The notes under the pieces were generated by a model. The model was given only the letters and a program-made list of their open reading frames with translations, did not search any database and was not told the DNA's origin. The translations under genes were made by a program, and so were the position numbers. Source: Mycobacterium sp. (GTDB taxonomy: Bacteria; Actinomycetota; Actinomycetes; Mycobacteriales; Mycobacteriaceae). Taken from it: a DNA stretch of 6,619 bases. Positions 1-6,235 of this stretch are shown in pieces (the first letter of the stretch is position 1; each line of letters begins with the position of its first letter). Location of the stretch: NCBI GenBank assembly GCA_025965815.1, contig JAOPWF010000259.1, forward strand, positions 1 through 6,619. Reading direction: 5' to 3'.

Positions 1-1589
1 GGCCGGATCAGGATGCCGGGCGAACTCATGTCGATCAGGAAGTAGGTGATCCCTTTGTGTTTCGGAGCGTCCGAGTCGGTGCGGGCCAGGCAGACACCCC
101 ACTGCGCCTTGTGTGCCGCCGATGTCCACACCTTCTGGCCGGTGAGCCGCCAACCGCCCTCGGCCCGCACCGCCTTCGTGCGCAGCGATGCCAGGTCGGA
201 GCCGGCACCGGGCTCGCTGAAGAGCTGGCACCAGATGAGTTCGCCGCGCAGCGTGGCAGGCACGAACCGCTCCACCTGCTCCGGGCTGCCGTGCTCTAGG
301 ACGGTCGGGGCGGCCCACCAGCCGATCACCAGGTCCGGACGCGGCACCCCGGCCGCCGCCATCTCCTGATCGATCAGCAGCTGCTCGGCCGGCGACGCCT
401 CCCGGCCGTACGGGCGCGGCCAGTGCGGTGCCAACAGTCCCGCCTCGGCGAGCGCGATCTGGCGCTTCTCGGCGGGCAGCGCGGCGACGTCCGCCACCGC
501 GGCGGCGATCTCGGGCCGCAGGTGATCGATCGAGTCCAGGTCGATGTGCAGATCGCGGCGGACCCCGTCCTGCGTCAGCGCCGCAACTCGGCGCAGCCAG
601 CGCGACCCGCCGCCGAGGAACTGCGAAATGCCGTACGCCCGGCGCAGATACAGGTGCGCGTCGTGTTCCCAGGTGATGCCGATGCCGCCGAGTACCTGGA
701 TGCAGTCCTTGGCGTTGGCCTTCGCCGCATCGATGCCGGCGGCGGCGGCGACCGCCGCGGCGACGGACAGCTGGCGGTCGTCCGAGTCGACGGCTGCGGC
801 GGCGTCAGCCGCGGCGACCGAGGCCTGCTCAGAGCGCAGCAGCATCTCGGCGCACATGTGCTTGATGGCCTGGAAGCTGCCGATCGGCTTGCCGAACTGC
901 TCGCGCACCTTCGCGTATGCGGTGGCGGTCTCGAGCATCCAGCGCGCCAGCCCGGCGGCTTCGGCGGCCAGCACCGTCGCGGCCAGGTCTTCGACCCGCT
1001 GCGGGGACACCTGCAGGGCGCAGGCCGGCGCGTTGTCGAGAACCACCCGCGCCAGCGGGCGGGAGAAGTCGGTGGCGGTCAGCGGTTCGACGGTCACCCC
1101 GTCGGCGGTGGCGTCGATCAGCAGCCACTCTTCCCCGGCGGCCGGCAGCAGCAGCACTCCGCCCGGGTCGGCGCCGAGCACATACTCGGCGGTGCCGGCC
1201 GCCGACCCGTTCTGGAAGCGCACGTCGGCGGACAGCGCCACACCGGCGGTGCGCAGACCCGACGCCAGCGCGGCGAGCACGTCAGGGTCGGAGTCACCGA
1301 TGACCAAGGTGGCCAGCGCCGTCGTCGCCACCGGGCCGGGGACCATCGCAGCGGCGGCCTCGCCGACCATCGCGCACAGGTCATCGGCGTCTCCGCCCGC
1401 ACCGCCCCGGTCCTCCGGGACGGCAACTCCGAATATCCCGAGTTGTGCCAGACCGTCGTACGGCGCGCGCCAGGCGTCGGGGTGGCCCTGCTCCACGTCG
1501 CGGGCAGCGGCGACTGAACCCGAACTCGAGGCCCAGCTTCGGACCAATTCACGCGCGGCAAACTGCTCGTCAGTGATGGTCGCTGACAA
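1..1589 (-). CDS. fadE34: Acyl-CoA dehydrogenase, duplicated-domain FadE34/ChsE3 type (C-terminus cut by window edge)
   Basis: Flavin-dependent acyl-CoA dehydrogenase; the M. tuberculosis relative FadE34 (ChsE3) oxidises steroid side-chain CoA thioesters during cholesterol breakdown. Read on the minus strand, 529 codons lie in the window. FadE34 is about 710 residues, so roughly 180 C-terminal residues are missing. The protein holds two dehydrogenase units in one chain. Unit 1 (about residues 1-350) has GLAQLGIFGVAVPEDRGG near 46-63, REQFGKPIG at 229-237 and QVLGGIGITWEHD from 298, but lacks the flavin motif in its middle domain. Unit 2 (about 360 onward) has LFSEPGAGSD around E459 and GQKVWTS at 484-490, the usual FAD-contact segments. 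The start is TTG (1587-1589), preceded by AGGAG six bases upstream; no ATG or GTG in frame lies just upstream, and the protein begins MSATITDEQ. It diverges from kstR across a KstR box, which is why I prefer FadE34 over other FadE paralogues such as FadE6. KstR repression is expected. Confidence 0.85.
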   Translation of the reverse strand, partial: MSATITDEQFAARELVRSWASSSGSVAAARDVEQGHPDAWRAPYDGLAQLGIFGVAVPEDRGGAGGDADDLCAMVGEAAAAMVPGPVATTALATLVIGDSDPDVLAALASGLRTAGVALSADVRFQNGSAAGTAEYVLGADPGGVLLLPAAGEEWLLIDATADGVTVEPLTATDFSRPLARVVLDNAPACALQVSPQRVEDLAATVLAAEAAGLARWMLETATAYAKVREQFGKPIGSFQAIKHMCAEMLLRSEQASVAAADAAAAVDSDDRQLSVAAAVAAAAGIDAAKANAKDCIQVLGGIGITWEHDAHLYLRRAYGISQFLGGGSRWLRRVAALTQDGVRRDLHIDLDSIDHLRPEIAAAVADVAALPAEKRQIALAEAGLLAPHWPRPYGREASPAEQLLIDQEMAAAGVPRPDLVIGWWAAPTVLEHGSPEQVERFVPATLRGELIWCQLFSEPGAGSDLASLRTKAVRAEGGWRLTGQKVWTSAAHKAQWGVCLARTDSDAPKHKGITYFLIDMSSPGILIR

Positions 1590-1595
1590 CGTCGA

Positions 1596-1600
1596 CTCCT
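1596..1600 (-). promoter_or_regulatory. Ribosome binding site that fixes the fadE34 TTG start
   Basis: On the minus strand AGGAG stands six bases before the TTG codon at 1587-1589. It is a strong Shine-Dalgarno sequence at good spacing and the main reason for choosing a TTG start. The nearest upstream ATG on this strand is out of frame. Confidence 0.7.
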
Positions 1601-1630
1601 GACTTGAGGCGAGAGGACCATGCGGCCCAC

Positions 1631-1644
1631 TAGAACGTGTTCTA
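1631..1644. promoter_or_regulatory. KstR operator (inverted repeat TAGAAC-GT-GTTCTA)
   Basis: Perfect 6-bp arms TAGAAC and GTTCTA are separated by GT. This fits the published mycobacterial KstR consensus TnnAACnnGTTnnA at every fixed position. It lies 42 bases before the fadE34 start and about 200 bases before the kstR start, so one repressor site can serve both divergent promoters. TA-rich hexamers overlap the box on both strands, so bound KstR would probably cover promoter elements. I found no second AACnnGTT site in the intergenic region. The motif match is seen directly; the repression is established for the homologous region of other mycobacteria. Confidence 0.92.
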
Positions 1645-1851
1645 ATGGTGCCAGTGTTCGACCGTCAAGTCGACCGCCATTACAGCAGGACACGTCGGTG
1701 TCACGGGGGCACGGAGGTGGGAAATTCAATACCGGCATGCGTATCGTTTTGAGCGAGACCGCAAGATGAAGGAGCAGCCTGCCGCATGTCGTCGCCAGCA
1801 CACTCGAACCCGGGTACGGGCCCAGATTCGCGTCCGCGTGAGGTGATGACG
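1645..1851 (+). promoter_or_regulatory. Long leader/promoter region of kstR
   Basis: About 200 bases separate the KstR box from the preferred kstR start. Within it are a direct repeat TCGACCG (1658-1664 and 1670-1676, 12 bases apart), a short stem GACAC/GTGTC with a GTCG loop (1689-1702), a GGAGG-like stretch near 1713-1717, a 10-codon reading frame MRIVLSETAR (1737-1769) without a well-placed ribosome site, and AAGGAG at 1769-1774 followed 11 bases later by ATG at 1786. That ATG is in frame with kstR and would add 22 residues. The region may therefore be leader RNA, or partly coding if the longer KstR is made. I cannot identify the transcription start. Confidence 0.45.
1840..1843 (+). promoter_or_regulatory. 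Ribosome binding site for the short kstR start
   Basis: GAGG ends eight bases before GTG 1852. It is only two bases before the alternative ATG at 1846, too close to serve that codon. This supports GTG 1852 as the start and matches the N-terminus of M. tuberculosis KstR (MAVLAESELGS). The rival site is AAGGAG at 1769-1774, 11 bases before ATG 1786. Confidence 0.5.
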
Positions 1852-2457
1852 GTGGCCGTACTGGCCGAGTCAGAGCTCGGCTCCGAAGCGCAACGGGAGC
1901 GCCGCAAGCGCATCCTGGATGCGACGCTGGCCATCGCCTCAAAGGGCGGCTACGAGGCAGTTCAGATGCGGGCGGTGGCCGAACGCGCCGACGTCGCGGT
2001 GGGGACCCTGTACCGGTACTTCCCGTCGAAGGTGCACCTGCTGGTGTCCGCGCTCGGCCGCGAGTTCGAACGCATCGACGCCAAGACCGACCGCGCCGCG
2101 CTGGCGGGCGGAACCCCCTATGAGCGCCTCAACATGATGGTGAGCAAGCTCAACCGCGCGATGCAGCGCAATCCGCTGCTGACCGAGGCGATGACGCGGG
2201 CATTCGTGTTCGCCGACGCCTCTGCCGCCGGTGAGGTTGATCACGTCGGCAAGCTGATGGACAGCATGTTCGCGCGCGCGATGAGCGAAGGCGAACCGAC
2301 CGAGGACCAGTACCACATCGCCCGGGTCATCTCCGACGTGTGGCTTTCGAACCTGCTCGCATGGCTCACCAGGCGGGCGTCAGCAACCGACGTCAGCAAG
2401 CGACTCGACCTCGCGGTGCGGCTGCTGATCGGCGATGGGGAGCACCCTAAGATTTAA
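1852..2457 (+). CDS. kstR: KstR, TetR-family repressor of cholesterol catabolism
   Basis: Cytoplasmic dimeric repressor of the large cholesterol-degradation regulon. In mycobacteria it is released from DNA by CoA thioesters of early steroid catabolites. From GTG 1852 it is 201 residues, close to the 199 of M. tuberculosis KstR. An N-terminal TetR DNA-binding domain covers about residues 15-64, with the helix-turn-helix around 38-57 (QMRAVAERADVAVGTLYRYF). The ligand and dimer domain follows, and segments such as NRAMQRNPLLTEAMTRA, GEPTEDQYHIARVISDVW and the LAWLTRRASATDVSKRLDLA tail match the known protein as I remember it. In-frame ATG codons at 1846 and 1786 give 203 and 223 residues. Codons 1786-1851 have fewer G/C third positions than the rest, which argues against the longest form. 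The gene diverges from fadE34 over a KstR box, so it should repress itself. The phosphatase-glucosidase gene follows after one codon and is probably co-transcribed. Confidence 0.95.
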   Translation: MAVLAESELGSEAQRERRKRILDATLAIASKGGYEAVQMRAVAERADVAVGTLYRYFPSKVHLLVSALGREFERIDAKTDRAALAGGTPYERLNMMVSKLNRAMQRNPLLTEAMTRAFVFADASAAGEVDHVGKLMDSMFARAMSEGEPTEDQYHIARVISDVWLSNLLAWLTRRASATDVSKRLDLAVRLLIGDGEHPKI

Positions 2458-2460
2458 CAG

Positions 2461-5001
2461 GTGCCCCCGGAACTACCCGCTGAACTGAGGCGTGCGCTGA
2501 GCGGTGTCGCGCGGGTACCCCGGCTGCTGGTGGCCTCGGACTACGACGGCACGCTGGCTCCGATAGTCAGCAATCCCGACGACGCCCGCCCGCTGGGCGA
2601 GTCGGCGGCGGCGCTGCGTTCGCTGGCCGCACTCCCGTCGACGATGGCCGCACTCATCTCCGGACGGGCGCTGCGAGACCTGGCCACGCTGTCCCGGATG
2701 CCGTCCGAGGTGCACCTGGTGGGCAGCCACGGATCGGAATTCGACACCGGTTTCACGCACGGCATCGACGACTCCGCCAAGGCGCTGCTGCGCAGGATCA
2801 AAGACTCCCTGAGCGCTATCGCCGCCGAGTTCCCCGGCGTGACGATCGAGATCAAACCGGCCAGCATCGCGCTGCACGTCCGCAACGCCCAACCCGACGA
2901 CGCCAAGGAAGCCCTCGACAAAGCCAGATCCGCCTCGCAGTCCTGGGACGCCGAACTGACCGAAGGCAAGTCCGTGCTCGAGTTCGCGGTCATCGCCACC
3001 GACAAGGGCCAGGCGCTGGACATTCTGCGCCACCAGGAGGCCGCTTCGGCCGCGGTGTTCTTCGGCGACGACGTCACCGACGAGAAGGCCTTCCGGCGGC
3101 TGCACGGGCCCGATATCGGCGTGAAGGTCGGGCCAGGGGAGACGCTCGCCGACTACCGGGTCGAGTCCCCCGAAGATGTCGCCGTGGCGCTGGTCTTCCT
3201 GCTCGACGAGCGGCGCAACTGGCTGCTGGGCGGCTACGCCACACCGATCGAGCGGCTGACGATGCTGTCCAACGCGCGGACGGTCGCGTTGCTGAGCCCC
3301 GACGCCGACGTGGTCTGGATGTGCCATCCGGCGGCGGATTCGGCCGCGGTGTTCTCCCGGCTGCTCGGTGACGAGGAGGCCGGCCACTTCGCGATCGGCC
3401 CATGCCGGGAGGCCCTGCCGCTTAGCCAGCGTTACGTCGACGGCACCATGACCGTCGAGACCAGGTGGGCCAGCCTGCAGGTCACCGATTATCTGACCCA
3501 CGACGTCGGGCCGAGCCGGACCGATCTGATCCGCGTGATCACCGGCCGGGCCAAGGCGGTGGTCACGTTCGCGCCGCGGCCCGAGTTCGCCCAGAACCCG
3601 GTGCGCCTGGAGGATTTCGGGGATGGCCTGCGGGTGTTCGGCACCAACGAGCCCATGGTGCTGCGCGCGCCCGGGGTGCACTGGGACATCGTCGCAGGCA
3701 GTGTGCACGAAACGGCGTATGCCGAGGTCGACCCGTCGAACGGCCCGATCATCCTCGAATTGCGTTGCGGCACCGAGGATCTCTCGGAGAGCCCGGTCGA
3801 CGAGGATTCCTGCCGCAGCCGGGCCGAGACGTACTGGCGGGACTGGGTCGACGGGCTCACGCTGCCCGACCTCAAGCCCGGCCTGATGAAGCGGTCGGCG
3901 CTGACGCTGCGCGGACTCGTGCAGGCGGAGTCCGGCGCCATCCTGGCCGCGGGCACGACGTCGCTGCCCGAAGAGATCGGCGGCGTGCGCAACTGGGATT
4001 ACCGCTACTGCTGGATCCGCGACGCCGCGATGACCGCGTCGGCGCTGGTATCGCTGGGCTCGACGGGCGAGGCCGCGGGCTACCTGGACTGGCTGAAGAA
4101 CGTGATCGAGACCATGCACGGCCCGGAGCGCCTGCACCCGCTGTACACGCTGGCCGGGTCGCCGCTGAGGCCCGAGGCCGTCATCGACTCGTTGCCCGGC
4201 TACTCCGGTTCGCGTCCGGTGCGGGTCGGTAACGCCGCCACCGCGCAGGTGCAGCTGGACGTCTTCGGCCCGGTGGTGCAACTCGTCTGCGACCTGGCGC
4301 ACCGCCGGAAGGCCGAGGGGGCCGCCCAGCCGCTGACAGATGCCGACTGGAACCTGGTCTGCGACATGGTCATCGCGGTGGAAAGCCGTTGGACCGAGCC
4401 GGATCACGGGATCTGGGAAATCCGCGGGGCCCCACGCCACCACGTCTACTCCAAGGTCATGTGCTGGTTGACGGTGGACCGCGGGCTGAAGCTGGCCGAA
4501 GAGTTTCACCGGCATGCCCCGGCGGACTGGGCCCCGCTGCGTGATGCGATCTCGGCGGAGGTGCGCGAGCGCGGCTGGAACGATGAGGTGCAGTCCTACA
4601 CGGCGGCCTACGACGGCACCGACCTCGACGCCGCCACGCTGCACATCGGGCTGTCGGGCCTCATCGACCCGTCGGATCCGCGGTTCGCCGCCACCGTAGT
4701 GGCGACTGAGAGCGAATTGCGCAGCGGCGCAACGGTCTACCGCTACCACCGCGACGACGGACTACCTGGTCAGGAAGGCGGCTTCCACCTGTGCGCGGCG
4801 TGGCTGGTGGAGGCCTACCTACTGACCGACCAACGGTCGCAGGCGGAGCTGCTGTTCGACCAGCTGGTGAAGGCCGCCGGGCCAACGGGTCTGCTCTCCG
4901 AGGAGTACGACCCGGTTGCGGAGCGGGCGCTGGGCAACCATCCGCAGGCCTACAGCCATATCGGGCTGCTGCGCTGCGGCCAGCTGCTGGACTTCGGATG
5001 A
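2461..5001 (+). CDS. otsB: Fused trehalose-6-phosphate phosphatase (OtsB, HAD) and GH15 glucosidase/trehalase
   Basis: An 846-residue cytoplasmic two-enzyme protein with no signal peptide. Residues 1-250 form a HAD-type trehalose phosphatase: DYDGTL at 27-32 (D27 nucleophile, D29 acid/base), SGR at 67-69, GSHGSE at 88-93, KPASIALHVR at 132-141, DKGQAL at 181-186 and GDDVTDE at 202-208. All phosphatase motifs are intact. From about 257 a GH15 unit begins (TPIERLTMLSNARTVALLSPD), with NWDYRYCWIRDA at 511-522, probable general acid E653 in GIWEIRG, and probable general base E814 (or E815) in LLSEEYDP, followed by NHPQAYSHIGLL. The likely reactions are trehalose-6-phosphate to trehalose and then, if the GH15 half is a trehalase as in mycobacterial Rv2402, to two glucose; an alpha-glucan or other glucoside substrate is possible. 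M. tuberculosis OtsB1 (Rv2006) is a different fusion, with a GH65-type domain. GTG 2461 lies one codon after the kstR stop in the same frame with no close Shine-Dalgarno, suggesting translational coupling. Confidence 0.9.
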   Translation: MPPELPAELRRALSGVARVPRLLVASDYDGTLAPIVSNPDDARPLGESAAALRSLAALPSTMAALISGRALRDLATLSRMPSEVHLVGSHGSEFDTGFTHGIDDSAKALLRRIKDSLSAIAAEFPGVTIEIKPASIALHVRNAQPDDAKEALDKARSASQSWDAELTEGKSVLEFAVIATDKGQALDILRHQEAASAAVFFGDDVTDEKAFRRLHGPDIGVKVGPGETLADYRVESPEDVAVALVFLLDERRNWLLGGYATPIERLTMLSNARTVALLSPDADVVWMCHPAADSAAVFSRLLGDEEAGHFAIGPCREALPLSQRYVDGTMTVETRWASLQVTDYLTHDVGPSRTDLIRVITGRAKAVVTFAPRPEFAQNPVRLEDFGDGLRVFGTNEPMVLRAPGVHWDIVAGSVHETAYAEVDPSNGPIILELRCGTEDLSESPVDEDSCRSRAETYWRDWVDGLTLPDLKPGLMKRSALTLRGLVQAESGAILAAGTTSLPEEIGGVRNWDYRYCWIRDAAMTASALVSLGSTGEAAGYLDWLKNVIETMHGPERLHPLYTLAGSPLRPEAVIDSLPGYSGSRPVRVGNAATAQVQLDVFGPVVQLVCDLAHRRKAEGAAQPLTDADWNLVCDMVIAVESRWTEPDHGIWEIRGAPRHHVYSKVMCWLTVDRGLKLAEEFHRHAPADWAPLRDAISAEVRERGWNDEVQSYTAAYDGTDLDAATLHIGLSGLIDPSDPRFAATVVATESELRSGATVYRYHRDDGLPGQEGGFHLCAAWLVEAYLLTDQRSQAELLFDQLVKAAGPTGLLSEEYDPVAERALGNHPQAYSHIGLLRCGQLLDFG

Positions 5002-5028
5002 GCGCTTGCGCGACGACCATCAACACCG

Positions 5029-6129
5029 CTAGCCGGGCGGACCCGCGGTGCGCCCGCGGATCACCTCGGTGGGAAGCACGTCGATGACCGGCAGGCCCGA
5101 CCGCGGCGGCGCGTGCAGCAGCCGCCCGGCGCGCCTGCCCTTCTCCAGGCTGGGCTGCGCCACGGTCGTCAGGCCGCGGCCGAGCGCGTCCGGCACGCCG
5201 TCGAACCCGGTGACGGTCATCTGACCCGGCACGTAGATGCCGCGAGCGCGCAGGTAGTCCATCGCCGACAACGCCAGCACGTCCGCCGTGCACATCAACG
5301 CGGTGATCCGCGGATTGGTCTCCAACGCCACCTCCGCGGCGGCGCCGCCTGACGTCGGCTGATGTTCGTAGCTTTCCACCACGGTCAACGTGGCCGGATC
5401 CAGGCCCGCGGCGGCCATCGCGTCGCGGACGCCGTTGATGCGCTCGCTCTGCACGTGAAAGTGCTGCGTGCCCAGCCGCTGCGGCGTGGCCACCGCCGGT
5501 CGCGGGTCCTCCGACGCCCGGTCGCGGCCCAGCCGCATGGTCAGCAGCCCGATGTCGCGGTGCCCGAGACCCACGACGTAGTCGGCCAGCTCCCGCATGG
5601 CCGCGCGGTCGTCGATACAGACCCGCGATGTCCCCGGGACGTCCTTGGGCTGGTCGACGACAACCACCGGCAGGTGCCGCTGCAAAACCACCTGCAGGTA
5701 CGGGTCGTCGTCGGAGGCCGAGTACACCACGAACCCGTCGACGCCCGCGGCCAGCACGGCGCTGGTCCCTTCCACCACGGTGCGGTTCGGCCCGACCGCG
5801 ACGAGCAGCAGCCCCTGACCTTCGTCTTCGCACGATTCAGCAAGGCCGCCAACGAAATTCAGCGCCGCGGGATCACTGAAGGCATAGTTGAGCGGCTCGG
5901 TGATCATCAGTCCGACCGCACCGGCCTTGCGGGTGCGCAGTGAACGGGCCACCGGGTCGGGCCCGGCATACCCGAGCCGCTTGGCGGTGGCGAACACCCG
6001 CTCACGCAGATCGGCGGACAGCTGATCGGGGCGGTTGTAGGCGTTGGAGATGGTTGTCCGGGAGACCTTCAACTCGGCGGCGAGGGAAGCCAGAGTTGCC
6101 CGCCGCCTTGGCGTGGGACTCCTGGACAT
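5029..6129 (-). CDS. LacI/GalR-family transcriptional regulator, ligand unknown
   Basis: A 366-residue regulator of LacI type. The N-terminal DNA-binding domain spans about residues 10-66: helix-turn-helix TLASLAAELKVSRTTISNAY at 12-31, then the hinge region LGYAGPDPVARSLR at 52-65, which would insert into the operator's minor groove. From about 70 a periplasmic-binding-protein-like sensor domain follows (AGAVGLMITEPLNYAFSD, then GLGHRDIGLL in mid-domain and VTGFDGVPDALGRGLTTVAQ near the C-terminus), as in sugar-responsive family members. About 35 residues around RASEDPRPAVATPQRLGTQH look like a loop insertion, which I recall from actinobacterial LacI relatives. The ATG at 6127-6129 has no Shine-Dalgarno before it; a TAACCT hexamer ends eight bases upstream, so the message may be leaderless. 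It is convergent with the trehalose gene (27 bases between stops) and divergent from the zinc lipoprotein gene. Its target and effector cannot be read from the sequence. Confidence 0.88.
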   Translation of the reverse strand: MSRSPTPRRRATLASLAAELKVSRTTISNAYNRPDQLSADLRERVFATAKRLGYAGPDPVARSLRTRKAGAVGLMITEPLNYAFSDPAALNFVGGLAESCEDEGQGLLLVAVGPNRTVVEGTSAVLAAGVDGFVVYSASDDDPYLQVVLQRHLPVVVVDQPKDVPGTSRVCIDDRAAMRELADYVVGLGHRDIGLLTMRLGRDRASEDPRPAVATPQRLGTQHFHVQSERINGVRDAMAAAGLDPATLTVVESYEHQPTSGGAAAEVALETNPRITALMCTADVLALSAMDYLRARGIYVPGQMTVTGFDGVPDALGRGLTTVAQPSLEKGRRAGRLLHAPPRSGLPVIDVLPTEVIRGRTAGPPG

Positions 6130-6137
6130 GATCTGGG

Positions 6138-6143
6138 AGGTTA
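6138..6143 (-). promoter_or_regulatory. Possible -10 element for a leaderless lacI-type transcript
   Basis: On the minus strand TAACCT lies eight bases before the ATG of the LacI-family gene. This fits TANNNT at the spacing for transcription starting at the A of ATG, and no ribosome site is present. Leaderless messages are common in mycobacteria. A rival -10-like TAGAGT on the same strand (6182-6187) would give a leader of about 45 bases, still without a ribosome site. Confidence 0.35.
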
Positions 6144-6177
6144 GCCGATCGATTTGCTTCGGGCCGCGACCTCTGCG

Positions 6178-6188
6178 TTAGACTCTAA
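6178..6188. promoter_or_regulatory. Small perfect palindrome with -10-like hexamers on both strands
   Basis: TTAGACTCTAA has perfect 5-bp arms around a central C. Read forward it holds TAGACT, and read in reverse TAGAGT, both of the TANNNT form of a mycobacterial -10 element. It may be an overlapping divergent promoter for the zinc lipoprotein gene and the LacI-family gene, or half of a larger operator. It overlaps the neighbouring 19-bp palindrome by two bases. Confidence 0.35.
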
Positions 6189-6205
6189 TGGAAACGGTTT
6201 TCATT
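6187..6205. promoter_or_regulatory. Candidate Zur (FurB) box upstream of znuA-like gene
   Basis: A 19-bp AT-rich inverted repeat, AATGGAAAC-G-GTTTTCATT, with a single mismatched pair (6191/6201). The minus-strand reading AATGAAAACCGTTTCCATT resembles the TGAAAA...TTTTCA core of actinobacterial Zur sites. It lies 43 bases before the start of a zinc-type ABC lipoprotein gene, where Zur repression is known for such operons. It could instead be the autoregulatory operator of the adjacent LacI-family protein, since LacI operators are also short palindromes that can centre on one base. The palindrome is seen; the assignment is inferred. Confidence 0.6.
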
Positions 6206-6235
6206 TGTATCTGGGACAGTGTTGGAACGCGTGAT

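Noticed and set aside
423..1602. Long plus-strand open frames (364 and 352 codons) over the fadE34 gene
   Set aside because: Low-complexity Ala/Arg/Gly/Ser translations without any domain. The minus strand reads a clear acyl-CoA dehydrogenase throughout, so these are shadows.
1737..1769. 10-codon leader peptide MRIVLSETAR before kstR
   Set aside because: The GGAGG-like stretch is about 20 bases away, too far to serve it, and such short frames arise often by chance. It is mentioned only as part of the leader.
1118..1942. 274-codon minus-strand open frame spanning the KstR box and both gene starts
   Set aside because: It overlaps fadE34 out of frame and the kstR N-terminus in antisense, and its translation resembles no known protein. 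The real fadE34 frame starts at TTG 1589.
2473..4749. 758-codon open frame antisense to the phosphatase-glucosidase gene
   Set aside because: It is a mirror of high-GC codon use on the coding strand. The translation is rich in Arg, His, Gly and Gln with no recognisable domain, whereas the plus-strand frame has complete enzyme motifs.
5002..5011. GCGC-TT-GCGC as a terminator between the convergent genes
   Set aside because: The two-base loop is too short for the hairpin and no T-run follows. I see no convincing intrinsic terminator in the 27-base gap.
4661..5833. 390-codon minus-strand open frame overlapping the LacI gene and the end of the trehalose gene
   Set aside because: Arg/Gly/Ala-rich shadow in another frame. 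It crosses two genes with solid homology and has no fold of its own.
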